NCBI RefSeq assembly: GCF_001942345.1
Contig: NZ_MKKI01000043.1
Coordinates: forward strand, 186,001 to 250,000
Direction: 5' to 3'
Length of the DNA stretch: 64,000 nucleotides
Origin: Corynebacterium sp. CNJ-954
GTDB taxonomy: Bacteria > Actinomycetota > Actinomycetes > Mycobacteriales > Mycobacteriaceae
A model generated the notes under the pieces. That model worked only from the letters and a program-made list of their open reading frames with translations. It was not told the origin of the DNA and did not search any database. Every line of letters starts with the position of its first letter. Positions within the stretch are counted from its first letter, which is position 1. A program made the position numbers and the translations under genes. Shown piece after piece: positions 8,124-17,828 of this stretch.

Positions 8124-10652
8124 GTGCCTCTCTTCCACCGCGGAGGACAGCCCCGCCTCCACCATCCGCAGGTCAGGGAGATCCTCGCCCACCAACAGAC
8201 CGTCACACCAGGCAGTGGACTCGTCATCGTCGTCCGTGACCTCTCCGGTGGCGGAACGTCCGGAGTGCTCCATGATGTCGCCACCGGGTCGCCGACGTGG
8301 AATGTGGTCCGTACCCGACTGTTACCCGGGCCGCATCGCCCCGGCGTCCTGTCGCTTCCCGACGACTCCACCGACACTCTCGTCCTCGTCGAGGACGTCC
8401 ACCTGGCTGACCCGGGGACCCTGCGCCGCCTGTACGAGGATGTCCACGGCGGCGACCACGCCTCACGCACGGTGGTTGTCGCCACCACGGCTGCCACCGG
8501 TCATGAACCGACGCCACCATTCCGCCTCGGGGACGTCGAGGTCGTGTTGCCACCACTGTCCGCCGAGGACGTCGGCGCATCGGTGGAGTCCTCGAGCGGC
8601 GTGCTCCCTTCGCCACGCCTGGCGACAGCTCTGCACACCATGACCGGCGGGCGTGTCGACCTGCTGACCGAACTGCTCGACGGCGCCCCTGCCGATATCA
8701 GGGCCGGACGGGTGCCCGCGGTGCCGGACAGCTGGTCGGTAGCACTGTCGGATGCGCTGGACGGTGGCACGGCCGGTGCCGGTCCACCGCAGGCGCGACG
8801 ACAGCTCGTCGACCTGCTCCGCGCCACTGCGGTCGGTGGAGGGCCGTCCGCAGATCCCGTACCGCTGCCCCTGCTGCAGAACCTGCTCGGAGAGCCCACC
8901 GCAGCCGACGACGAGCTGTTCTCCCTGGTGCTCCGCACCGTGGCCGGACCGGCAGTCGAGTTCCGCGACCCCCGCCACCGTGCGGCCGTACTGGAACAGA
9001 CCCCGCCCCGGGTATCCGCTGACCTCCACGAGCGTGCCGGACACGCACACACCGACCCCGGGCGCGCCCTGTACCACCGGCTGCAGGCCGCCCTGGCCGG
9101 CGGGCCGGGCACGGGCGACGACGTCGTGCCGCAGATACGCGCACTCGCCACCAGGTACCACGACCAGGGTGAATGGCAGGCTGCGGCGGACCTGCTGTGC
9201 ATCCTCCCGGACGGTGCCGGCACCGACAACACCACCGCCGAGACGGTGGAGGCCCTGACCCGGTCAGGTGACCTGCCCGCCGCCCGGCTCTGGTCACAGG
9301 GTTCCCTGGGACCGGCGCCGAGTGTGTCCTTCCTCGCGATGCATGCCGGGGACCGCCGCCGTGCCTATGCCGCGCTGGGCGACAGTGCATCCGACGATGC
9401 CGCCGGTCCCGGGGTCGAACGTCAGCGGGCGCTCCTCGCCTTCGCGGACTGGGACCCCCACAGCATGCTCGAACACGCCACCTCCGCCGACCACGACCTG
9501 CTCATCAGCGTCGCCACCAGCATCATCGACGGCTCGGGCACCCCGACGGACCAGCTGGACGGCCCCCACCGCCTCGTCAACGGCTGGCTCTCCCTCGTCA
9601 ACGACGACCCTCTCTCCGCCCGCGAGATGCTCTCGTCGCCACTGCCGACACTCTCGCCCGTCCTGCGGATCTGGCGGGATGCCTGGCTCGCCCGGACCCA
9701 CTACGTCCTCGGCGACTTCGAGACCGCCCGCCGTACCGTCGAACGCGGTCTGGCCACCGGCGACGCCCACGGCAGTACGCTGCTCGACCCCCTCCTGCTG
9801 TGGACCGGTGCCCAGGTCGCCGCCTTCCAAGGTGACTTCTCCGCGTCACGCCAGTACACCAGCCGGCTGCCCGACGACCCGGAATCGTTCCTCATTCAAC
9901 GGCTGCCCGCCGCCATGAGCCGCATGATCACCACCGCCACCAGCAGTGATCTGGTGGCTGCGCTCCGCGTGGGTGAGTCTCTCGCCAGGATCGGCACCGA
10001 GAAAGACACCCAGCAGCCCGGGTTCTGGCCGTGGGAGGACGTCTACGCACAGTGTCTCGTGCGCGCCGGGAAGATACGTGCGGCCGATGCCGTCGTCACC
10101 GAAGCCGAACAGCGTGCGGGAGCGCGCGGACTGGCCTCCGTCGCCGCGAAGCTACGCGTCCCCCGCGGAAGCATCCTGCTGCGACGCGGGGACGTCGATG
10201 CCGGCGTGCGGTGTTTCGACGAGGCCGTGGACATCATCACCGACACCCCGATGCGGGCCTACCAGTCCCGTGTCCTGCTGGAATACGGTCAGGTCCTCCG
10301 TCGACTCGGTCGACGTCGACGTGCGGACGAGATCTTCGGCCGTGCCGAGGAGGTCTTCGCGTCGATGGGGGCACCGGCGATGGTCGAACGGTGCCGGCGG
10401 GAGCGTCGCGCGGCGGGGATCTCGGGTGCGGCATCGTCCCCCACCGCGTCGGCGTCGGGGTCCACCTCCGGCACGCTCACCACCCAGGAGGAACAGATCG
10501 CGGTCATGGCCGCCGACGGCTCGACCAACCGGGACATCGCCCGGGAGCTGACGCTGTCGGCGAAGACGGTGGAGCACCACCTGACCAGCTGCTACCGCAA
10601 GCTCGGCATCCGGGGGCGCACCGAATTGTCCGGCGCACTGCAGCGACGTTGA
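8124..10652 (+). CDS. pcaO: Large LuxR-family regulator, PcaO-like
   Basis: An 842-residue LAL-type regulator. The C-terminal LuxR helix-turn-helix is at about 785-838 (TNRDIARELTLSAKTVEHHL). The N-terminal ATPase-like domain has a Walker-B-like LVLVEDVHLAD, but the position of Walker A reads VVRDLSGGGTSGVL and has no GKS/GKT lysine. C. glutamicum PcaO, which activates pcaHG in response to protocatechuate, is described as a LAL regulator without Walker A, and the location beside the pca/qsu operon fits. The tail-to-tail partner is qsuD. The middle of the protein looks TPR-like. A different regulator of the same type remains possible. Confidence 0.75.
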   Translation: MPLFHRGGQPRLHHPQVREILAHQQTVTPGSGLVIVVRDLSGGGTSGVLHDVATGSPTWNVVRTRLLPGPHRPGVLSLPDDSTDTLVLVEDVHLADPGTLRRLYEDVHGGDHASRTVVVATTAATGHEPTPPFRLGDVEVVLPPLSAEDVGASVESSSGVLPSPRLATALHTMTGGRVDLLTELLDGAPADIRAGRVPAVPDSWSVALSDALDGGTAGAGPPQARRQLVDLLRATAVGGGPSADPVPLPLLQNLLGEPTAADDELFSLVLRTVAGPAVEFRDPRHRAAVLEQTPPRVSADLHERAGHAHTDPGRALYHRLQAALAGGPGTGDDVVPQIRALATRYHDQGEWQAAADLLCILPDGAGTDNTTAETVEALTRSGDLPAARLWSQGSLGPAPSVSFLAMHAGDRRRAYAALGDSASDDAAGPGVERQRALLAFADWDPHSMLEHATSADHDLLISVATSIIDGSGTPTDQLDGPHRLVNGWLSLVNDDPLSAREMLSSPLPTLSPVLRIWRDAWLARTHYVLGDFETARRTVERGLATGDAHGSTLLDPLLLWTGAQVAAFQGDFSASRQYTSRLPDDPESFLIQRLPAAMSRMITTATSSDLVAALRVGESLARIGTEKDTQQPGFWPWEDVYAQCLVRAGKIRAADAVVTEAEQRAGARGLASVAAKLRVPRGSILLRRGDVDAGVRCFDEAVDIITDTPMRAYQSRVLLEYGQVLRRLGRRRRADEIFGRAEEVFASMGAPAMVERCRRERRAAGISGAASSPTASASGSTSGTLTTQEEQIAVMAADGSTNRDIARELTLSAKTVEHHLTSCYRKLGIRGRTELSGALQRR

Positions 10653-10665
10653 ACGCGGAGGGTGG

Positions 10666-11529
10666 TCAGCCCAATGAGTAGAACGTCGCCCGCATCCGGT
10701 CCGCGTCCGCGGCAAGCCCGGTGAAGTGCTCGAACGCGTCCACCGCCTGGTACACCGCCATGTGGGTGCCGTTGAGCGTCCGGCATCCCGCAGCCTCCGC
10801 CTCCTGCAGCAACTGAGTGGACACCGGCATGTAGACCACGTCGCTGACCCAGTGGTCCGGGGTCAGGCAGGACGTGTCGAAGGACGTCCCGGGATGGCTC
10901 AGCATCCCCAGTGGAGTCGCGTTCACCACGCCGTCCGCAGCGGCGATGGCGTCCTCGACTCCGTCAGGGCCGCCGCCGGTCGCGATCGATGTGCCGGTGG
11001 CGGTGTTGAGGTTCCCGGCGAGCTCCGCGGCACGTGCGGCGTCGACGTCACGGATCTGGAGCTCCTCGACACCGGCCTCCGCCAGGGCGAAGGCGATCGC
11101 GTTGCCCACTCCTCCGGCACCGACCTGCACCACGGAGCGCTTGGAGACGTCGGGAAGTTGCTCCGCCAGGCCACGGGCGTAGCCGGTCACGTCCGTGTTG
11201 TAGCCGAACGTGCGACCGTCACGGATCGCCACGGTGTTGACTGAGCCCAGCCGAGTGGCCACCGGGTCGACCTCGTCGAGCAGGCCCAGGACCTCGCGCT
11301 TGAAGGGATGGGTGATGTTCAGCCCGTCGAACCCCAGGTCCAGGGCGCTGGACAACAGCTCGTCAAGGGACCGCTCCTTCAGTCGGTCGGTGAGGACGTC
11401 GAGACGGCGGTACACGGTGGGGTGCCCCTGTGCCAGTCCCTCTGCCTCGTGCATCGGCGGGGTGCGGGACAGCGACAGGTCCGTGCCGATCAGTCCGAGC
11501 AGGAAACTACGGGCGGGTGTGGCGGTCAT
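10666..11529 (-). CDS. qsuD: Quinate/shikimate dehydrogenase (QsuD)
   Basis: A 287-residue member of the shikimate dehydrogenase family, very close to C. glutamicum QsuD, which oxidises quinate and shikimate with NAD. Substrate-binding residues are visible in SLSRTPPMHEAE, NITHPFKREV (catalytic Lys), YNTDVTGY (Asp) and YQAVDAF (Gln). The nucleotide fold is GAGGVGNAIAFAL, with an acidic IRDVD at the end of the next strand, as expected for NAD rather than NADP. It is the last gene of the nine-gene minus-strand unit; AGAGAGAAGG precedes the ATG, 26 bp after qsuB. Confidence 0.92.
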   Translation of the reverse strand: MTATPARSFLLGLIGTDLSLSRTPPMHEAEGLAQGHPTVYRRLDVLTDRLKERSLDELLSSALDLGFDGLNITHPFKREVLGLLDEVDPVATRLGSVNTVAIRDGRTFGYNTDVTGYARGLAEQLPDVSKRSVVQVGAGGVGNAIAFALAEAGVEELQIRDVDAARAAELAGNLNTATGTSIATGGGPDGVEDAIAAADGVVNATPLGMLSHPGTSFDTSCLTPDHWVSDVVYMPVSTQLLQEAEAAGCRTLNGTHMAVYQAVDAFEHFTGLAADADRMRATFYSLG

Positions 11530-11555
11530 GGTCGATACCTTCTCTCTGTGGCTTG

Positions 11556-13460
11556 TCAGCTGGGGATGCCGCGGGTGGCGTCGCGCAGGACGCGGTACTG
11601 GGCTGCGAGTCGCACCGGTGTGTTGTCGACGCCGTGCCCGGCGTAGCCGCCGCGACGTTCGACGAGTTCGAAGAACATCGTGCCCAGGGTGCCGGTGTAG
11701 AAACGCAGGTACTCCCCGTGTTCATCGCGGTCGTAGAGCACATTGCACTCGCGGAGTTCGGTGACGGTGTCGTCGTCGAGGTCGAAGCGGGAGACGAGGT
11801 CGTCGTAGTAGTTCTCCGGGACCGGCAACATCTCCAGGCCACGGCGGCGGGCCCGTCGGGCCAGCCCGATGATGCCCGTGACCTCCAGTGTCACGTGCTC
11901 GGGGTACGACGCGGCGAGGAAGTCGCCCTGTTCACTGCCCTCGGGTGCGACGTTGAGGGTGAGGGAGAAGCTCCCGTGCGGCGCCGACATCACCCGTGAG
12001 TGCACGTAGCCGGCCGGGCTCGGTACCGCGTCAGGGGCATGGGCCTGCAGGCCCAGCACGGAGGTGAAGTACAGGGCGGCCTCGTCGTGCCGGTGCCACC
12101 GCTGTGCCAGTCCCACATGGTCCACCCCGGTGATCCGGGAGTGGGCGTCGGTGACCGCCTCGATGGTCCGGACGTCCTCCCCGATCAGGCCGAACTCCTC
12201 CGCCCACACCGGGACACCGTCCTCCGTGGCCTCGCAGAAGAAGATGCCGGTGCCGTCGGGGGTGTAGACACCGTGGAGTTCGGCTTCATCGTCCTGGCGC
12301 TGCCTCACGATCGGCTGTGCGGAGAGTTTCTCCGCCCGTGCCGCCGACTGTCCCGCACCCTCGACGTCGACGCCGAAGCTGTCGATGACGGTGTCGCTGC
12401 CGGTCGGCCCCAGGTCCCGGACCACGATGCGTGCGTCGCCCTGCACCCACACCTGGAAGTCCTCCTTGGTGCGGTGGTATCCCCCCAGGACGAATCCCAG
12501 CTGGTGCAGGAGTTTGGTGATCTCACCGAGACGGCCGGTGTGCAGTTCGACGAAGCTGTAGGCACTCGGGGTCGTCGCCTCCGGCAGGGCGGCGAGCCCC
12601 ACCGGGTACGAGCCGGGGGCAGAACCGGGACCGGAATCGGCGTCCAGAACCCGGTAGACCTGGTCCTCCAGCCACCGCAGTGAACGCAACCCGTCGACGG
12701 CGGTACGGGTCACGTCGGCCTGGCGGAACGAGTCGTTGAAGATCTCGAGCGACACCGGCCCGTCATAGCCGGCGACGGTGAGCAGACGGAGGAACCCCAC
12801 CAGGTCGAAGTCACCCTCGCCGGGGAAGACCCGGTGGTGCCGGGACCAGGACAGCAGGTCCATGTCACGACGGGGCGCGTCGGCGAGCTGGACGAAGAAG
12901 ATCTTCTCGGCCGGGATGTCGGTGATGCCCGAGGGGTCGTCACCCCGGGACAGGATGTGGAAGCTGTCCAGGCACGTACCCACATTGGGGTGATCGGCCA
13001 ACTCGACGATGCGGTACGCACGCCGGTAGGTGTTGACGAACTTTCCCCAGGCCAGCGCCTCATAGGCCAGCCGGATACCGTAGCCGGCGGCAAGTTCACC
13101 CGCCCGGCGTAGCTGGGAGGCACACACCTCGTCATCGTCGACAGTGGCGGTACCGACGTTCGAGCAGATCAGGATCATGTCGATGTTCAGTCGCTGCATG
13201 ATCCTGAACTTCGACTCCAGGCGCCGCAGGTTGTCGAGGAACTGGTCCTCGTCCACCCCGTCCAGGTCACGGAACGGCTGGTAGAGATCGAAGCTCAGTC
13301 CCAGCTGCTCTCCCCTGGCCCGGATCTGCTCCGGAGAGTGCGGGGAGACGACCAGGTCCTGCTCGAAGATCTCGACACCGTCGTACCCTGCGTCGGACGC
13401 GGCACGGAGTTTCTCGGCGAGTGTGCCGGACAGGCACACGGTGGCTACGGAAGTTCTCAT
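11556..13460 (-). CDS. qsuB: 3-dehydroshikimate dehydratase (QsuB), two-domain
   Basis: A 634-residue protein that converts 3-dehydroshikimate to protocatechuate. Residues 1-280 form the metal-dependent TIM barrel with candidate ligands in AYEALAWG (Glu), TCLDSFHIL (Asp, His), FFVQLADAP (Gln) and SLEIFND (Glu). Residues about 300-634 are a glyoxalase/4-hydroxyphenylpyruvate-dioxygenase-like domain, as in C. glutamicum QsuB, which it follows closely along its whole length. The start overlaps the preceding transporter stop by ATGA, with AGGAG just upstream. The reaction links the quinate/shikimate branch to the pca genes in the same operon. Confidence 0.95.
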   Translation of the reverse strand: MRTSVATVCLSGTLAEKLRAASDAGYDGVEIFEQDLVVSPHSPEQIRARGEQLGLSFDLYQPFRDLDGVDEDQFLDNLRRLESKFRIMQRLNIDMILICSNVGTATVDDDEVCASQLRRAGELAAGYGIRLAYEALAWGKFVNTYRRAYRIVELADHPNVGTCLDSFHILSRGDDPSGITDIPAEKIFFVQLADAPRRDMDLLSWSRHHRVFPGEGDFDLVGFLRLLTVAGYDGPVSLEIFNDSFRQADVTRTAVDGLRSLRWLEDQVYRVLDADSGPGSAPGSYPVGLAALPEATTPSAYSFVELHTGRLGEITKLLHQLGFVLGGYHRTKEDFQVWVQGDARIVVRDLGPTGSDTVIDSFGVDVEGAGQSAARAEKLSAQPIVRQRQDDEAELHGVYTPDGTGIFFCEATEDGVPVWAEEFGLIGEDVRTIEAVTDAHSRITGVDHVGLAQRWHRHDEAALYFTSVLGLQAHAPDAVPSPAGYVHSRVMSAPHGSFSLTLNVAPEGSEQGDFLAASYPEHVTLEVTGIIGLARRARRRGLEMLPVPENYYDDLVSRFDLDDDTVTELRECNVLYDRDEHGEYLRFYTGTLGTMFFELVERRGGYAGHGVDNTPVRLAAQYRVLRDATRGIPS

Positions 13461-14932
13461 TGCTCCTGCTTCACTTTCTGCACGAATGTGTCACCCGCGT
13501 CGATCTCGTCGAGTGTCATGAAGGCGGTTTCCCGGGTGGTGGCGACGGCGACGGAGACTAGGACGGCGACGACCGAGGAGAAGAGTGCGACACCGAGGTA
13601 GTTGTCCCCGTCCGATCCTGCGACCAGGGAGGCCAGCACCGGGGCGAAACCGCCGGACAGTGCGAAGCCGATCTGCGTTCCCAGGGCGACGCCGGTGACC
13701 CGGACCGAGGTCGGGAACATCTCCGCGTACAGGGCCGGCCACGTGGCGTTGGACATGGAGTAGAACAGGCCGAACATGACCGCACCGAGGATGAAGATCA
13801 ACGGCCAGTTCCCGGCATTGACCGCCATCAGGTAGGGGTACATCACCACCGCGGCACCGAGGGCACCGGTGATGAACACCTTCTTCCGCCCGAAGCGGTC
13901 GGCCGCCGACCCGGACAGCGGAATGGACACCAGGGCACAGATGTTGCCGGTCACGGTGACCCACAGCATCGTGGAGCGGTCCAGACCGACGATGGACGTG
14001 GCGAAGGACAGCGACCAGACGGTGAAGACGATGTTGACCGTGTTGATCAGGGCGGCGAAGGCGACCCGGATCACGGCGGTGCGGTGGTACTTCAGCACCA
14101 GCTGGAGTGGATTGTGTCGCGCGGCAGCGGCTCGGGCAGCCACCCGTTCCACGGTCTTCGGGTCGATGTCGGCGGTGTCCTGCCGGGCCTGTCCCTGTTC
14201 GACCTCCTTCTCGTCCTCCTTGGCCTCCTCGACCTCGGCGGCGGTCTCCTGGAAGGCCGGCGGCTCCTCCAGTCGACGGCGGATTACCCAGGCGATGAGC
14301 ACGACGAAGGCGGAGAGCCAGAACGGCACGCGCCATCCCCAGCTCATCAGGGCATCGTCCGACAGGAAGGCGGTGAAAGGAATGAAGACGGCGGTGGCCA
14401 GCAGTGTTCCGAACTGGGTGCCGTGCAGTGTCCAGGCCGTGGTCCAGGAACGGTGCTGTTCTTCGGCGTGTTCCAGCGACACCGCGATCGCGCTGCCCTG
14501 TTCGCCGGAGGCCGAGATGCCCTGGACGATACGGCACACGGCGAGCAGCAGCGGGGCCAGCAACCCGACCTGGTCATACGTCGGCAGACAACCGACGGCG
14601 AATGTCGACGCACCGATCATGAACAGTGACAGCATCAGGACGAATTTGCGTCCGAAGCGGTCGGCCAACGGTCCCATGATCAAGGCGCCGAGGGGCCGGA
14701 CGACGTAGGCGATACCGACCGTCGCCATGGAGGCGAGCACCGCCACGCCGGGCGAGGTTCCCTCGGGGAAGAACAGGACGTTGATGACCAGCGCCGCGGC
14801 GGTGCCGTAGACGGCGAAGTCGTAGTACTCCAGGGCGGAGCCGACCCAGCTGGACAGTGCGGCCCGCTTCGGGGTCTTCTGCGGCGTGGTGGGTGAGTTC
14901 GGTGTGGTCGGCGTGGTTGGTGAGGTACTCAT
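13457..14932 (-). CDS. qsuA: MFS transporter (MHS family), probable quinate/shikimate permease
   Basis: The true start is ATG 14932 (AGGAAAGGACG upstream, ATGA overlap with pcaK), giving 491 residues. It has MHS hallmarks: SALEYYDFAVYGTA, LADRFGRKFVLML and AADRFGRKKVFIT. A Glu/Lys-rich cytoplasmic loop lies at about 245-290. Its position directly before qsuB matches qsuA of C. glutamicum, a proposed shikimate/quinate importer. The family is certain; the name rests on gene order and similarity of type. The transporter at 1436 is a diverged relative. Confidence 0.8.
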   Translation of the reverse strand: MSTSPTTPTTPNSPTTPQKTPKRAALSSWVGSALEYYDFAVYGTAAALVINVLFFPEGTSPGVAVLASMATVGIAYVVRPLGALIMGPLADRFGRKFVLMLSLFMIGASTFAVGCLPTYDQVGLLAPLLLAVCRIVQGISASGEQGSAIAVSLEHAEEQHRSWTTAWTLHGTQFGTLLATAVFIPFTAFLSDDALMSWGWRVPFWLSAFVVLIAWVIRRRLEEPPAFQETAAEVEEAKEDEKEVEQGQARQDTADIDPKTVERVAARAAAARHNPLQLVLKYHRTAVIRVAFAALINTVNIVFTVWSLSFATSIVGLDRSTMLWVTVTGNICALVSIPLSGSAADRFGRKKVFITGALGAAVVMYPYLMAVNAGNWPLIFILGAVMFGLFYSMSNATWPALYAEMFPTSVRVTGVALGTQIGFALSGGFAPVLASLVAGSDGDNYLGVALFSSVVAVLVSVAVATTRETAFMTLDEIDAGDTFVQKVKQEQ

Positions 14933-16242
14933 GACCGGACGTCCTTTCCTTCTACTGCAGCAATCGTCGACGGACGCAACGTCCGGGAGAACGAGAAGAT
15001 GGCGAAGCCCAGCAGGCCGACGATCGCGAACGCGAAGAAGCCCCACGGGTAGGCGGCCTCGGCCGTGACCAGAATACCGCCGAGCAGAGGCCCGGAGATC
15101 GCACCGAGTCGCCCGATGCCGGCGGAGAATCCCATGGCGGTCGCCCGGGTGGACGAGGGGTGGTTCTCGCCGGTGAACGCGTAGATCAGGATCTGCGAAC
15201 TGAAGACGAAGACGCCGGTGAGGAAGACGATGATGTACAGGCCCACCAACGGCAGCCTGATCGCCAACAACGCGAGGAAGACCGCTGAGAACAGGAACCA
15301 GATCAGGGCCGTCGACCGAGGTGAACGGATGTCCGCCACGCGTCCGGCGATGACCAGGCCGACCACGGCACCGACGTTCAGGACCATCAGGAAGGCCAGG
15401 GAATTACCCAGGTCGTAGTCCGCCTCACGCATGATCTGCGGTAGCCAGGTGTTCAGTCCGTACACGAGCAGCAGGCCCATGAAGGACGTGCCCCAGATCG
15501 CGAGGGTGTTGACCCGGAAGGTGGGTTGCAGCAGGGCACGGATTCCCTCGGCATTCTCTCCCTCCTCCTGCGCCTGCAGGGTGTCCATCTCGGTGTCGAC
15601 CTGCAGACCGTAGGCCTGTTCGATGGCTTCCGCGTCTTCGACGCGTCCCTTGATCCTCAGGAAGGCCGGGGATTCCGGCAGCATGAAGAACAGGACCGGA
15701 GCCAGGATGAGACCCGGGATCGCTCCGGCGATGAACATGGCGTGCCAGCCGGCGGCGTCGATGAGGAACATGCCCAGCAGGGCGGTGAGCACCGCACCGA
15801 CGTGGTAGCCGGTCATCAGGGTCGTGGACGCCGATCCCGCCTTGCGCCCGGACCGGAACTCGGTGACCAGCGAGATCGCGGTCGGCAAGGCGCCACCCAG
15901 CCCGGCACCGGCAAGGAAACGCCACAGGGAGAACCATGTGACGTTCGTCGTGAACGCCAGGAACAGGGTGAACACCGAGAACAGGAACACTGCGCTGATC
16001 AGCACCCGTCGGCGCCCCAGCTTGTCTGTGAGGAACCCGATCACCAGGGCACCGATGGTCATGCCGACCAACCCGATGGTGGTGATCTGGGTGGCCTGGG
16101 CACCGGTGAGGTCCCAGGCCGGGTCGTCCAGCATCGACGGGATCGTCGTGCCGAGCACGACCAGGTCAAACCCGTCGAGCAGGACCGCACACCAGCACAG
16201 GACGGTGACGTAGGCGGTCGATTTAGTGGCCGTGGTGGGCAT
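14929..16242 (-). CDS. pcaK: Aromatic acid:H+ symporter (AAHS family, PcaK-like)
   Basis: A 437-residue twelve-helix MFS protein with the AAHS signature DGFDLVVLGT in TM1, GFLTDKLGRRRVL after TM2 and ALPTAISLVTEF in the TM4 region. PcaK and its relatives import 4-hydroxybenzoate, protocatechuate and similar acids. It lies between pobA and the second transporter in the operon, which suits uptake of 4-hydroxybenzoate or protocatechuate. A VanK or GenK type cannot be excluded from the sequence. Confidence 0.82.
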   Translation of the reverse strand: MPTTATKSTAYVTVLCWCAVLLDGFDLVVLGTTIPSMLDDPAWDLTGAQATQITTIGLVGMTIGALVIGFLTDKLGRRRVLISAVFLFSVFTLFLAFTTNVTWFSLWRFLAGAGLGGALPTAISLVTEFRSGRKAGSASTTLMTGYHVGAVLTALLGMFLIDAAGWHAMFIAGAIPGLILAPVLFFMLPESPAFLRIKGRVEDAEAIEQAYGLQVDTEMDTLQAQEEGENAEGIRALLQPTFRVNTLAIWGTSFMGLLLVYGLNTWLPQIMREADYDLGNSLAFLMVLNVGAVVGLVIAGRVADIRSPRSTALIWFLFSAVFLALLAIRLPLVGLYIIVFLTGVFVFSSQILIYAFTGENHPSSTRATAMGFSAGIGRLGAISGPLLGGILVTAEAAYPWGFFAFAIVGLLGFAIFSFSRTLRPSTIAAVEGKDVRS

Positions 16243-16245
16243 GGC

Positions 16246-17430
16246 TCAGACCTCGAATTCCGGGAGATCACGGCCGACGTACTGCTCGGCCAGGTAGCGG
16301 CGTCCTGCCTCAGACGACAGGACGGAGGACAGTTCTGCGAGACGACGCCGGGACTCGAACGTCGTCGCGTCGGGTGCCTGGTGCAGCATGGATGACATCC
16401 ACCAGGAGAAGTGCTGGGCCCGCCAGATGCGAGGCAGGACGATGTCGGAGTAGTCGGCGAGCAGCTCCGGACGTCCCCGCAACGCCCGCACGAGGGCCGG
16501 AGCGAGCACCGCGACATCGGCGATCGCGAGGTTCATGCCCTTCGCCCCCGTCGGCGGGACGGTGTGGGCGGCGTCGCCGGCCAGGAAGAGCCTGCCCCGC
16601 TGCATGGGCTCGGTCACCGCGGAACGGAACCGCAGCACCGCCTTGTCGAAGATCTCTCCCTCGGAGATGCGCAGATCCGGTGAGTCGGCCCGGGTGTGCA
16701 GTGCCTCCCAGATCCGGTCGTCCGACCAGTCGTCCACCGTGTCTGACGGATCGCACTGCAGGTAGTAGCGCTGCACGGAGTCCGACCGGGTGGAGATCAG
16801 CGCGAAGCCCTCGGGGTGGGTGGCGTAGATCAGTTCTTTCTGGGTTTTCGGCGCATTGACCAGCACACCGAACCAGGCGTACGGGTACTCGTGACGGTGA
16901 CGTCCCGCGCCCGTGGGATCGACCGTGCCGCGGTGAGGCGAACGCGAGCCGTCCGCTGCGACGACGTAGTCGGCACGCAGCCGCTCGGACCGCCCCGACG
17001 AATCCGTGTAGTCGATGACCGGAGCGTCCTCCGTACCGGTCACCGCGTCAACGGTGGTGTCGAACAGGAGGTCACCACCGTCGGCCAGGCGCCGGGCGAT
17101 CAGGTCGATGAGGTACTCGTGCTGCGGGTACACCGCCACGGTGTGCCCGGTGAGGTCAGTCAACGGGATGCGGGTCCGCTCCCCCTGCACCGAGATCTCG
17201 ATTCCCTCGTCGATGTCGGCTTCGCGCTCCATGCGGTCGCCCACGCCCGTGCGGCGCATGAGGTCCAGTGTGCCCTGTTCCAGGATCCCGGCGCGCACGG
17301 TGGTCTCGACCTCGTGACGTGACCGCGATTCGATCACGACCGACTCCACGCCGTGCTGGTGCAGCAGGTGTGACAGGGTGAGTCCGGCAGGGCCGGCGCC
17401 GATGATGGCGACCGGGGTGTGGCCGGTCAT
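16246..17430 (-). CDS. pobA: 4-hydroxybenzoate 3-monooxygenase (PobA)
   Basis: A class A flavoprotein hydroxylase of 394 residues that turns 4-hydroxybenzoate into protocatechuate with O2 and NAD(P)H. Visible motifs are IIGAGPAGLTLSHLL (residues 8-22), VAADGSRSPHRG (DG motif) and LFLAGDAAHTVPPTGAKGMN (GD motif). The ATG at 17430 overlaps the pcaC stop by ATGA; a longer reading frame upstream is only overlap with pcaC. Its product is the substrate of PcaHG, encoded upstream in the same operon. Confidence 0.95.
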   Translation of the reverse strand: MTGHTPVAIIGAGPAGLTLSHLLHQHGVESVVIESRSRHEVETTVRAGILEQGTLDLMRRTGVGDRMEREADIDEGIEISVQGERTRIPLTDLTGHTVAVYPQHEYLIDLIARRLADGGDLLFDTTVDAVTGTEDAPVIDYTDSSGRSERLRADYVVAADGSRSPHRGTVDPTGAGRHRHEYPYAWFGVLVNAPKTQKELIYATHPEGFALISTRSDSVQRYYLQCDPSDTVDDWSDDRIWEALHTRADSPDLRISEGEIFDKAVLRFRSAVTEPMQRGRLFLAGDAAHTVPPTGAKGMNLAIADVAVLAPALVRALRGRPELLADYSDIVLPRIWRAQHFSWWMSSMLHQAPDATTFESRRRLAELSSVLSSEAGRRYLAEQYVGRDLPEFEV

Positions 17431-17828
17431 GACAGGTCCCGGACGGCGGCGTTCAGCAACGAGAAGCCGTGGTTCGAGTTCGGGACGCCGGCGTAGACGG
17501 CCGTGTGCAACAGCACCTCGCCGATGGTGTCCGCGTCGATGCCGGCACGCAGGGCGGCGCGGATGTGCATGTCGAGTTCGCCGTCGTTGCCCACGCCGGT
17601 GAGGATCGCGATGGTCAGCAGACGCCGCTGGGTGTGGTCGAGGCCCGGACGTTCCCAGACGTCCCCCCATGCGGTGCGGGTGATGAAGTCCTGGAACTTC
17701 TCGGTGACCGGGGTCTTCTTCGCGATGGACCGGTCGACGTGCTCGTCGCCGAGGACGGCGCGCCGGTTGCGCATTCCGCGCTCGTGCGCGGCGTCACGTC
17801 CGGCGGAGTAGGCGTCAGAATCACTCAT
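17427..17828 (-). CDS. pcaC: 4-carboxymuconolactone decarboxylase (PcaC)
   Basis: A 133-residue protein of the carboxymuconolactone decarboxylase family, about the usual length for stand-alone PcaC. The conserved core ERPGLDHTQRRLLTIAILT and the helix EVLLHTAVYAGVP with the catalytic His are present. It decarboxylates 4-carboxymuconolactone to 3-oxoadipate enol-lactone, the substrate of PcaD at the left end of the window. It overlaps pcaB by 8 bp and pobA by 4 bp. Confidence 0.95.
   Translation of the reverse strand: MSDSDAYSAGRDAAHERGMRNRRAVLGDEHVDRSIAKKTPVTEKFQDFITRTAWGDVWERPGLDHTQRRLLTIAILTGVGNDGELDMHIRAALRAGIDADTIGEVLLHTAVYAGVPNSNHGFSLLNAAVRDLS

Noticed and set aside
17431..17670. Longer start for pobA
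   Set aside because: The extension lies wholly within pcaC in another frame; the ATG at 17430 precedes the FAD motif by the normal distance.
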